Shown: one piece after another, positions 21,602 to 32,013 of the stretch | Layout of the letters: each line of letters begins with the position of its first letter | How positions within the stretch are numbered: the stretch's first letter is position 1 | Assembly: GCA_027604005.1 (NCBI GenBank) | Contig: JADGJT010000018.1 | Coordinates: forward strand, 64,046 to 106,924 | DNA length: 42,879 bases | DNA from: Dinochytrium kinnereticum | Lineage: Eukaryota; Chytridiomycota; Chytridiomycetes; Chytridiales; Chytridiaceae | Direction of reading: 5' to 3' | Notes under the pieces: model-generated | What the model was told of the DNA's origin: nothing | Databases searched by the model: none | The model's input: the letters and a program-made list of their open reading frames with translations, nothing else | Position numbers and translations under genes: made by a program

Positions 21602-24600
21602 ATGAGCTTTCAGGAAGTGGTTAGGGCCACCTTAGGTACTGTCTGAGGGTAATGCGAATAGATTCCTGAAAAATATTATCCATATCCTATCAGACACAGC
21701 TCCCTTAACCACCCTGAATTTTGATACTCAGGAGGAGCTGCTATGGGCAGGCACAGAAAATGTATTGTCAGACGCGCGAAGGAACTTAGGCTTACCACCA
21801 TCCTGATTAGGGGCGGCTCATGTCCATGTGTGTTTCTCCAATGAGCCTCGACAGATACACAGCTGTCAAGCCGCATCGGGGTCCGGTGCGTCAAATCCTT
21901 TCTGATGAAGTTGGAGTCTTTTCTATTGGTGGCAACAACGTTCGACATACATCCAGAAGAGGCCTTTACAAATGGGATTACAAGTACGCTTTACGATCTA
22001 TCAAAGATGAATTTTTGACGAGTAACTTAAGAATCGATGCGAGCCGTGAGATGCATTGCATGACTTTTACGAATTCAAAATCGGAGCTTCTTGTTGCTGG
22101 ACAGCAAAGAAGCATGACACTTTTGAATATAATCCGGGGTGTTGCTATTAAGGAGGTTACTTCCTTATTTCAGTTCATTTCTTTGTTGACGTGAAACCAA
22201 AGATGGAGTCAGAATACGATGTGGTCTTGATGCGACGATCTCGACTTCTATGCTGCGGTACGACTTGCGGAAAGGTCATTTTGAAAGACCCGAAGTCTTA
22301 TCGCGTTGAGCATACGATAGAGGCGCACTCTGGGACGATATCGGATATGGACATTTCGGGCAACACTCTCATCACATGTGGGTTCTCTGTGAGGTGGGTG
22401 TTGGGATACCTAGATCATCTCATCTTACGGTCGAAAAAAAGGGGTGACCAAATGATGATTGAACCAATGATCAAGCTCTACGATATTCGAACCATGAGAT
22501 CCTTACCACCTATTCCATTCCCCGCCGGACCTTATTTTTTGAAATTCCATCCCACTTTGTCTTCAACAGTATTCACAAGCTCACAAACGGGTCAGCTTCA
22601 GATATGCGATATTGAGTCCCCGTCAACGAACGTCCAGTTTTATCAGGTTAGAATCGGGCTATTTCCGGATCCCACTGACCGATTTATGTAAAGGTCGACA
22701 TACCTACGTATATGACATCGGCTGATGTTTCAGGTACAGGAGAAATAATTGCATTTGGTTCTTCCATCGGCAGCGTTTCACAATGGGTTGAAAAGGACTC
22801 GGCAAAGGTGAATGCATATTCTCGGAATACTGAATTTCCGGACTCTGTCATAACTCCGATGAATTTGGAGCCTAATGACCTAAAGTAAGGCAGTATTATG
22901 TGGAAATCCATTAACTCTCCTTTGAAGCCCGTTGTCTACTGTTGGACTGCCGTACTTTGACCGCCCTCTGCTTTCTGTCTGGCCAACATATATGCTGAGT
23001 AGCACCGGGAAACCAGCGCCCCGCATCCCACCCGACATCCTCTCGCAGGTTAAGCTTATCGACTTCGTCGGTTATGCTCAGAATCCCGGAACTTTCAGGC
23101 GAAACCAGGCCGTTACTAATTCACAGAGGCCGTACAAGGCTGTGGATGAGCCGAAGTTTAGATCCGAGCAAGAAAGGGAAAGTTTGAACTCAAGGATGCG
23201 CAGCCTAAGCGGCAATGACTATCAAGATACATCGCAGCAGGCCGATTCTACGGATTTTGGATCGATTCAGGGGCTTACGTTTGGTTCAAACTCTGTACCG
23301 AAGTTTTACAGGCCTGTTCAGATCAAGTATAGCAAGTTTGGAATTGAAGACTTTGACTTCGGATTCTACAACAAGACAGTTTATGGTGGCCTGGAGACGG
23401 ATATTTCCAATTCTTATTGCAATGCGATCCTTCAGACCCTATTCTTCTGCCAGCCGATTAGCAAATTAGCCAAGTTCCATATTAAAACGGATTGCCCAAA
23501 GGAGTTTTGTCTTTGCTGCGAGCTTGGATTTTTGTTCAGGATGCTGGAAGACTCTCAAGGCGCGAATTGTCAGGCGACTAATTTCCTGCGGGCGTTTGCC
23601 AACATCCCACAAGGTAACCCTCAGTTGCGTGTTTCATTCGCTCTGGCTTACCTCCTTCCCTTTATGCCCCTACCTGTTTAGCGAGCGCCCTTGGCCTTTT
23701 TGATACGGACTCTTTCAACTCCCGGGCATCTTACGCGACACTCATCCAGAGCTTTAACCGATTCATCCTAGAGCAAATGCATCAGGAGCTTGGTGTTGAG
23801 AAGAGTTCTGTCAGCTTAAGAAAAGATTTGAGCCCTGAGGACGCTGTGACTAGTTTGATGCAGCAGGTTATTGGGCTTCGGTTGCAGAACGTCAATCGGT
23901 GTCAGTGCCAGCATGAGATTCTGCGCGAGGTTTTACCGTTTGTTGTTGATTTAACGTATACGAAGGCGGTTAGTTTTCATATGTTTCTTTTTTCTTTTTT
24001 CCTTTATTTGGTTTGAACACCTACTAAGTTCGATCGCTCACTTACAACAGACCGTTCCTGGCAAGACGTCATCGTCTCCAAGACGAGAAGTTCGCTTCTG
24101 TTCAATTCTTCATCAGAGCATCAACCGAGACGCCTATTCAAAGTCATGGTGTACCAATTGCAATCGGCACCAGTTCACCACCCACCACAAATTTCTCATG
24201 GCTCCTCCGAATATTCTTTCGATCAATGTGAATATGCAAGCCGAAGATTCGTCGACTTACTTTGGTGACAGTAAGATTTTTTGTGAAATATGAAAAAACT
24301 GATCGCAAACTCAGGTGGCAAATCATGGATCCCAACACGGTATGGATTCGTATTGTTTTGTCCTATGACCCGTTGTGATCGTGGCGATGCTTAGAACACT
24401 GTGGTCGTTCTTTTATGCTCATTTTTGCCGCCATTGTTTTTAGGCTGGCGATTCATGTCGAAGGTGACGAACTCTTTATCGAAGATGTTTCTGCCGAAGG
24501 TAGCGACCTGGAACTCGACAGGAAGGATTGTACGATATACGAATTGCAGTCGTCCATTTCCGAGATCAGGCTAGAGCATGATAAGCAGCATCTTGTTGCT

Positions 24601-26167
24601 TTTGTCAAGCGTGAGTACCTTCCTTCGCTTTCTTTTCGTGATGTTCTAAAAAATGTATGCTGGTGTTTTGTTTCTCTTCACAAATCAATAGCAACCGACT
24701 CCGACAAGTGGCACATTTTCAATGATTTTTTGGTTGAGCCTATTCCTAATGCTGAGGTAACCTTTTGCACTCGATGGAAGGTAGGTTTTTATCATTTTGG
24801 CACCTTCTACGGTGTTTTAACTTCTATATGCCGATTCGTTCGGAAATAACAAACAGATTCCTGCTATTCTCACATACGTCCGTGTAGACCTGAACGATGT
24901 ATTAGACATGGAGCCTTTGTCTAAAGAGCGAATTCAACCAGAAATTCTGACCAATACCGTTCTTTTGAAGTGGGTCTACCTTTCTTTTTCCTTTTCAAAT
25001 CTGTACGTGTCATAACAAACCGATCATGTCACAGCCGTAGAAAAGAGCTATTAATCCAGTTTACACCGCTCGTCGCCGCTGAGATCCCAACGGAGCCTGG
25101 ATTCCTCTGCGCGATTGATGCAGAGTTTGTGGCCTTGAACAAAGTAAGTGTAGATTCTCGAGGCTGAGGATCTTCATCTCCTTACCCTTGTTTTGACGCT
25201 CCACTGTTCTCCGATTATTAGGAAGAGCTTGAAATTCGAAGTGATGGCACACGATCCATTTTAAAGCCATCCAGGCTTGGCTTGGCCAGAGTTAGCGTCA
25301 TCAGGGGAAGCGAACCAGGTGAAGGGACGCCGTTTATTGATGATTACATCAACTCGTCGGAACCTATTGTGGATTATCTGACCGAATATTCTGGGATAAA
25401 AGGTGGGCTACCTTGCCCGTACTTTGTCATCCCACTTCCGGGTTTGTTTACTGTTGATTTCATAAAGCTGGTGACCTTGATCCTTTGGTGTCCACCAGGC
25501 CACTCGTTCCATTGAAGGTGATTTGCATGATGATAAGCAATGCGTATCTACTCCGCTGATTGTTTTCATTTATAGACTGCGTACAAGAAGCTTCGCCTTC
25601 TTGTCGACCTGGGCTGTGTGTTTGTTGGGCATGGTCTCAAGAAAGATTTTCGTATTATCAGTTGAGTTGGACTTATTTATTTTCAAAAGAATTACGCATA
25701 AAGTGCTTACCCCATTCTTTTTCAACAGATATTTTGATTCCGCCCGCACAGGTGATTGACACTGTGGACATCTTTTGGATCAAAGAGCGCCAGAGGTAGG
25801 CCGGGGGGTTTTTTTTGTTGCTTTGTTCTAAAATAGTTATTTTACTCTTTTCCCCCTGTTCTTTAATTTCAGGAAATTGTCTCTAAGGTTCTTATCATGG
25901 AGCTTGCTCCGGAATGATATTCAAAAGGACACACATGATAGTGTGGAGGATGCACGGACGGTATATACGACCTCTTACCGATTCTTTCATTTTGCCTGGA
26001 CTTATTCAATCATTTTCTTAACCTCGTCTCTATTTCAGGCCATGCTGCTTTACAAGAAGTACGTGGAGTTCAAACAACAAGGCATGTTTGAAGACGTCCT
26101 TGAGAGGCTTTATGAGGAAGGGCGGACCTACAACTTCAGACCGCCCACCACACGTCCTCATGGTTAA
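21602..26167 (+). CDS. PAN2: PAN2, catalytic subunit of the PAN2-PAN3 deadenylase
   Basis: A many-exon gene with start [11 protein letters not shown] and stop TAA at 26165-26167. Domains in order: an N-terminal WD40 propeller ([28 protein letters not shown]-like turns, [22 protein letters not shown]); the linker that binds PAN3 ([26 protein letters not shown]); an inactive ubiquitin-protease-like domain ([31 protein letters not shown]); and an RNase D/DEDD exonuclease with all acidic residues visible ([24 protein letters not shown]) and GHGLKKDF between them. PAN2-PAN3 shortens mRNA poly(A) tails in the cytoplasm, starting bulk mRNA turnover. The position of the ubiquitin-protease cysteine is Ser, as expected for a pseudo-enzyme. 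The gene is packed 66 bp behind the RDH54-like gene on the same strand; fungal genes are normally transcribed separately. Confidence 0.93.
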
Positions 26168-26820
26168 TTGTCAAAAGTTGTGTTGGACGTTCTTCTGGTG
26201 ACAACATGATATGAGGTGGCATCATTAAGTTAAAAACGTTGATACGTTACAGCAATCAAGAAAATAAAGGACGGAGAAACGAAAAACTCTATGGTTGGTC
26301 TGTCAGGACAATCACATTTTTGATACTGTTGTGGGGCGACTGAAACGTGATCTGATACCTAATTTCAACACAGTGTGGATGATTCGCACCAATAGCGAAA
26401 GTAGTTGAAGTAGTTAAGCAACAGGGTAGGATTCTCTCAATGTTATGTTGTGTTTTCTCTTTTTATCGATAAAAAGCAAATCCCCAACAGTTGTTTAAAC
26501 GCAAAGAAATGAAAAGAAAAAAGAAACGACTGTGGTTTAGATGCGTTGCATGTGCGTGTACATTTGTGTCGGAGTAAAGAGAAGAGAAACAAGAGTATCT
26601 CCAAAAAAAAAGAGCAAAAGGTGGCAAGTGAATGTTTTGATGGGATGGGAATATGTCCAAAGAAAAGCAACTGACAAAAAACAAAAACAAAACAAAAAAG
26701 TAAGAAAAAGTAATTGAAATAAACAGAAACAATTGCGGGGTGACGAGCGGAAGAACAAACAGTTGATCAAGTGATGGGCGGGACAGGGGGGTAAGGGTAA
26801 GGCCAAGCGTTTTAAGTACT
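26168..26820. other. Convergent intergenic region between PAN2 and the Reeler gene
   Basis: Contains the 3' UTRs of two converging genes. On the plus strand, A-rich stretches around 26480-26730 fit the 3' end of the minus-strand gene. Long minus-strand frames here are only poly-Phe/Leu readings of A-rich DNA and are not genes. Confidence 0.5.
26263..26268 (+). terminator. Candidate polyadenylation signal AATAAA of PAN2
   Basis: AATAAA lies about 95 nt after the PAN2 stop codon in non-coding sequence. The distance is acceptable, but the motif is not unique in this AT-rich stretch. Confidence 0.3.
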
Positions 26821-27711
26821 TTAGTACTTCATGCCGTTCGAGGCGCCAGGAGACTTTGACTTCATCCTGCATTGGTACCTCTTAGGGATGTATTGGGGGT
26901 TCTGGGTCATGCCAGGGGGAACGGCGACGGGGACAACGGTGGCGTTACCACCACCAGGGCTGTTGTTGACGGCACCACCCCCACCTGCAGAGTTGATCTG
27001 AATAGCCTTGACAAAGGTCATGACACCAGTGCTAGGGCTGTTGGTCTGTTTTAAAGTAAATTGAAAAAAGCGTTTTAGAAATAGACGAAAGTAACCGATT
27101 TGAAGAGAAAATAAAACTGAAATAGACGAACCGCAATGGCAACATTGACAGTCACGACTCCAACATCCGTAGCGGGAGGCTTCCAGCTCAAGCTTGTGGG
27201 GAACTTGCCCTCAGGGAAAGGAGCGCTGTGGGTGATGGTTGACTCGGGCCCCTCGTTCTCAATCTTAGCGGCCGAGCAGACACTTGCTGTCTGAGCCCTC
27301 ATACCGCTGTCAGCGCCAATCACAAACACACCAACGTGCTTTGTGGACTTGGTCTCAAGAAGAGAGTCTTGGTCGCTACCAGGGGTGACGTAGGCTAGAA
27401 TACCTTTGAAAGCAGGACCATCCTTGATTTCGAAAGTGAGGGGAGGGCCGCCAGGGGTGTAGGTGGCCTAAAAAGTTGGATATGAGGGATGAAGTCTGTT
27501 AGGGCAAGAAAAGAATGACCAAAGCACTTCGCAAATAGGATTGGAGACTCACGGCAGATGGGACGATGGTGTACTTGAGGTCCTCAATCTTCTTGTGAGC
27601 AGCACCAATAGCGGCAGGGTTGATCGCACACCTTGGCGCACCAGAGGGCAGGGCCATGACGATGGCAGGCAGGAGGGCAATGGAAGCGAGGATGGCAGTG
27701 AACTTGACCAT
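26821..27711 (-). CDS. Secreted Reeler-domain protein
   Basis: Exons 27553-27711, 27132-27467 and 26821-27045 sum to 720 nt (239 residues), all in phase 0. The signal peptide is MVKFTAILASIALLPAIVMA. The Reeler (reelin N-terminal) fold is suggested by TYTPGGPPLTFEIKDG, FKGILAYVTPG, HVGVFVIG, the Cys in SVCSAA, THSAPFPEG and the closing LSWKPPATDVGVVTVNVAIA. The C-terminal 60 residues are Gly/Asn/Pro-rich with a basic tail (PKRYQCRMKSK), and no membrane anchor is seen. Reeler domains occur in extracellular matrix and defence proteins of animals and in secreted proteins of some fungi and protists; the function here is unknown. Codons are GC-richer and more biased than in the repair genes, which suggests strong expression. 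Confidence 0.78.
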
Positions 27712-28433
27712 GTTTGCAGCTGAAGCGGTGTATGTGTAATGGGTTGATGGGTGGATGGGTAAAGAGTCCTGCTCCTTTAGCAATGAATGTCCTTTGAGAA
27801 GTGAGGAAGGAGGATATCCTGTGGCGGCAGCAGCGAGGAGGTGAGGTTGAGGGAGAGTGCGAGTGCGGGGCGAACGGCTGCGTTGAACGCTCTTATACGC
27901 TGCCCACCCACAGCTCAGGGACTTGCCGCAACAGAGCGTCACACACATGTCACACCGTCGCACATTGCCGTTGGTTGTGCCGCAAGTGCTCTGCGGTCAA
28001 CGTTGCACAGAATGCAGAGCAGGCCCAAAACAATCAAACATCAGCATCAGCAACACCCAACCAGCACCAAGTACAGTCTGATTGGATTGGATGATGCCCT
28101 TACTTATTCATTGCCCGATTCCCATACCAGTACTTGTGTTTTCAGCTGGATTGGATGCGTTTATTCAAGTGTTGGTATTGAATTGCTTCAGTATCAAGAC
28201 AGCATGTTAATTAATGCTGACAAAAAAGTCAGAAGATCTTATTGCGATACTTAGAATTAACAATATAGATAAAAAGGAAACATGTTTGCTTTCATTGGAA
28301 CATGGCTGCTGCTGCTAAGCAGGCTCAGAGGACGTGCATGCATGAGTGGAAGAAAGAAGAACAGGAGGGGGATATTGCCGGTGTGGTGATGTTAAGGTAA
28401 AGAAAAGTGCGCGTATAAAGAACATGATCATGT
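27712..28433. other. Promoter side of the Reeler gene and 3' flank of the RCF2-like gene
   Basis: GC-rich next to 27712 (about 27820-28030), then AT-rich toward 28433. Short plus-strand open frames here (for example 27841-28254) have no recognisable motif and overlap the expected promoter, so I do not call them. Confidence 0.45.
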
Positions 28434-29702
28434 TTATGTCGCCTTTTGAGGAGCCTGGTTGCCGTTAATGATACGCTCGTAGTAGGGATCTATCGAAGGA
28501 GAAACGAGAAGGTAAGGAACGAGAGACGCCAGAAGTGCCTCAGAAAAAACCCGAGAGCCTACAAACTCACCGATGGTGGCCTCCTTTGGTACCATTGCCG
28601 CCAGTGTACCAGCCGCCGCAAATCCAAGAATAGCTGAGAGATAGAGAAAATGGTTAGTTGGAAGACTTGCGATCTCAAATAACGCTCGAACATGAATCTC
28701 ATGAGTGGGACACTCACCAGCAACCTGTGCAGTCATACGGGCATTGATGAGCTTCTGAGCCATGGCAATATCACTGAATTTGAGATGTTTAATTGCTTAG
28801 TTAGAGGAGCGAGGCCATAAATGGGAATGAAATAGGAGTAAGTAGACCAACTAACGCTCTTTGAAAGTTCCAAAATAGTGTGCCTGCGAATGTACCGAGC
28901 CATGTGTAACCGACAACCTCAAACTAGAAACAAGGCATTAATTTATTGTATGCAGAAAAAAGAAAAAAATAAATAGGAAAGTGGTTCAAAGGGCTTCCTT
29001 TTGAATATAAAAAAAAGGAGAAGCTCTGCTGACAGCTTACCCTATTTCTTACGGCAGCCTTCAGAAGCTCATCTCCAGTAAGGCGGGTCATTGTCGGTGC
29101 CGGTTGGGAAAGGTCGCCCTCGCGTGTGACCGAGAACCTCATAGCAAACTCACGATCGGCCCTCATCGCAGAACGATCCGCCTCAGTGAAGAAAGCACCG
29201 GTACCAAAGGCCATGACGATGAAGAGCTGAGTAACCAAGAGGGTTATCAAAAAGGAAAACGATGTAATGTTTGGAACGGGAGTGAAGTGAAGCATTGACA
29301 GAGAGACTTGCATTGAAATGCTAAACAACAGATAACGCACCTTGAAAGGAAGCTTTTGAGAACGGTAGAGGGGAATATATCTCTGGGCGAGTAGACTAAG
29401 GCCTCCCGAGCCAGCAGTGAAGATTCCAGCCATCTTCATACCGTCCATAATGACACGCCTGGTTTTCAAGTAATAATGATCAATAAGGCGGAAACGACGA
29501 GAGCAAGTAGGAAGGTACGCAGAATGTAAAACAAGGGTGATGGTTGGGGGGTAAAAAAGAAAGTAAGGTGTGAAGCTACTGAAGACTAAAAGCACCCAAC
29601 CCACCTGTGAATAGCATCCTTCTCCTGCTCACGCTGACGATGGGCCTCCATCTGTGCGGGGATATCGATAGCGTCCTCAGTTATCGACATGACTGAAGAC
29701 AT
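28434..29702 (-). CDS. RCF2-like respiratory supercomplex factor (HIG1 family)
   Basis: At least six exons from ATG 29702 to TAA 28434. The N-terminal part (MEAHRQREQEKDAIHRRVIM, then a hydrophobic stretch with SLLAQRYIPLYRSQKLPFK and LFIVMAFGTGAFFTEADRS) matches the layout of yeast Rcf2 with its EAHR start and two membrane helices. The C-terminal part (YTWLGTFAGTLFWNFQRA, then MAQKLINARMTAQVA, a helix ILGFAAAGTLAAMV and YERII) matches the HIG1-type region, whose hallmark is A-Q-K-L-(V/I)-x-A-R-x-x-A-Q. Rcf2 sits in the mitochondrial inner membrane and supports assembly and activity of the cytochrome bc1-cytochrome c oxidase supercomplex. No classical presequence is visible, as usual for this family. 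Exon borders are confident except the first acceptor. Confidence 0.75.
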
Positions 29703-30377
29703 TCTGTTATGAGTTTTCTTTTTCTTTTTTTTGTTGAGGCTGTGAGCGGTAGTGAAGGATGTGAGGTCCTTGGTCGCTATGTGGGCAGAAGAGCAGAGCT
29801 GAAGAGGCGAGCGTAGTGGGTGTGTATGGAGAAAGCAGCAGAGGCGAGGTGCTGCTGCAGGTCCTTTTATAACAGATGCGTATGATCAACGGAGCACGGA
29901 GGGCAGCAATTGAACAGCGATCGCTTTTTGCAGAGAAATGTTCCTTGCCTTCCATTTGAAATCTATTTCAGGCAGGAGCGATCTTCCTGCCATGGCGCAG
30001 ATGCCCGTGCCTCGGCGCCTTACGGGATGACTCAGAGCGTGTTTGCTGTGACGCCTGGCGCACGACCAACTCCACCGCGACCTCCAGCGTCGGCACTCGG
30101 AGGCTGTCGTGCTGCCCTCAAGCCTGCTGCATCCAATCACACACACGCATGCAACTCTTGTTCCCATAAATAATATTAATGCCGTCCATAATAGATAATA
30201 ATAATAAGTAATTCTTGACTGGGCTTTCTTCCTCTTTGGCATTGCTCTGATTCCACTTGCAGCACAGCAAACACCCCTGGAGCTACTTGAGGTTCTTGTG
30301 GCCCTTTGCTTGAGGCGCGAACTTCGTGTTAAGCTGCTGAGCGAGCTCCCTGACATTACTCTTGCAAACTCCCAAAG
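29703..30377. other. Intergenic region; promoter of the RCF2-like gene and possible 5' part of the next gene
   Basis: A GC-rich stretch at about 29990-30130 is flanked by AT-rich DNA with an ATAATAATAATAA run near 30185. A hydrophobic open stretch at about 30215-30330 (includes PLELLEVLVALCLRRELR) could be an exon joined to 30378, because GT at 30329 and AG at 30376-30377 keep the frame. No start codon could be assigned. Confidence 0.35.
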
Positions 30378-31149
30378 ATTCACAATATACCTCTGTTTAA
30401 TGATAGATTTGTCCAATCTAATAAGTGTGAAAACAAGTTCTCTGAGTTTAAGGCTATTGGTGAAAAGTGGGGCAATGGAAGAAAAGTCAAAGCAAATCCT
30501 GTGGAGGTTCATAACGCGTTTTCTAAGCTTGTTGTTACGCAAAAGGTCGGAAATTCTCGTATTTGTATCTCAACAGCGCGTTAATTTAAACAAAGGTAGA
30601 GCAGCAAGACCGTGTATTCAAACCGTTATTAAATCGATCCAGAAGCTATGAGTTTAAAGAATTTGAAGATATTACCTACATGCCTCACAAAATGGTCCAC
30701 TCCTAATTGTGCTGAAAAGCCCGATGAACCACACAAGAATCTTCAAGACAAAGCTGGCGTTCTTACAAAAAAGAATCGTCGGAATGAAACCGTGATAGCG
30801 ACCAGCTCAGTAAGATCTTTTATTGTACAGAATGGTGTACAGTCACGCCTTTGAGTCAGAAACCGCCCATACAATGGTAATCAAGTTTTTTGCTTCTCAA
30901 CCCTTATTGAAATGATATTCATTCCAAAACTCTGTACTTAATGCTAGCCTCCCGCGGCTTATGGAAAATAGTGATTCAGAATCCAATAGTGAGGGGATGT
31001 CACATATTTATAAGGATAGGCGCGCGCCGCTGCGTCCTTTGGACCCTAACTTACCAGCCCCACAGCTCCGATGGATGTCTGGGACCGCAGCTGAAAACTC
31101 TCAGCATAAGCGACTGAATGAAGTATATGACCAAGAGAACCAAGCGTAA
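30378..31149 (+). CDS. Unidentified intron-rich gene (partial model)
   Basis: I do not recognise this gene. Three consecutive phase-0 exons can be read: 30378-30545 (56 codons, includes KCENKFSEFKAIGEKWGNGR), 30596-30694 (33 codons, includes VFKPLLNRSRSYEFKEFED) and one starting at 30720 (PDEPHKNLQDKAGVLTKKNR). The introns between them are 50 and only 25 nt. A further open segment, about 30961-31149, encodes an acidic/Pro-rich C-terminus (DRRAPLRPLDPNLPAPQLRW) ending in TAA; the splice joining it is unresolved. The composition is charged, soluble and nuclear-protein-like, with no membrane helix. The small introns and AT-rich codons resemble the STN1/RDH54 block rather than the adjacent RCF2-like gene. 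The start is not found. Confidence 0.45.
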
Positions 31150-32013
31150 GATGGTGTGGGCATAGACATTTAGCATCACAGGTGCTGGCGCAAGTTAAGG
31201 GAACAAAAAGTATAAATAAAAGGGTGAGCGCGTCTACAATAGTACAGAAGAGTTTCTTTCATTGCTTTTATGTTTTGTTTTTATCCTGTTGGCTATGGGC
31301 TATGGCTCTCAAATGGCCATGTTTTCGTATAGCATCAATAAAAGAATGCAAAGCAATATTAATGGTCCATTTTCCTACATCCCACAAAACTGTTAAAGGG
31401 GCAGAGCGGCCTAAAATCCACTCGCAATCCTAGGGCAGTTGTCACCACCCTGGCAAATACTTCTTTATTATTATTAACTAGTTCATCTATTGCTAACAGC
31501 AAATAAACAATGCTGAATGCATCCAAATCCTCCTCGACTGCCTGCTCCCATCACAGTGTGAGTTCATGTCCATCAAGAACTAGGCTGGCTGAACGCGCAA
31601 TGCTTCCTCTGCAGCGTGCCAGCCACCACCACCGCCAGACTCGCCCCTTTCATCCCGCCGTGCATGCGCGTAAAACGCAGGCCGGGCCATAAGGATCTTT
31701 CTTTTTCTCATTCAATTTTCGTCCAGTTTCAATTTCGATGGAAAGCTTATCTCTGGATTCGAAGACTATCGTATTGGCAACGTATGTAATATGTTTTCGG
31801 CGTGCTCTATTCGTTTCTTCCCTTCCCCTTTCCCTGTCTCTCGCCAAGCAAGTCGTATCTGGAGAGTGGTCCAACGAACAATGAAGTACAGCAAGGAGCA
31901 GAACTCCTTTGCCTCATGTTGAATTCTGTATTAAAAATTTTATAATATTCTGGAGGACCTTGTCAACGACCTGAGACAATCTCAACTTGCCCTCACACCT
32001 TGCGACCTTGCGG
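31150..32013. other. Intergenic region upstream of IFT52
   Basis: No coding feature. AT-rich on the left, a C-rich stretch at 31530-31690, and AT-rich again before the IFT52 start. It should contain the IFT52 promoter; I could not find a convincing full X-box (RFX site). Confidence 0.4.

Noticed and set aside
29886..30542. 218-codon minus-strand open frame
   Set aside because: It overlaps better coding signal on the plus strand at 30378-30542, has odd composition (Ser/Arg/Trp/Cys-rich) and no family resemblance.
31771..31781. Possible X-box (RFX site) upstream of IFT52
   Set aside because: Only the half-site GGCAAC is good; the other half does not match the consensus, so it is not listed as a feature.
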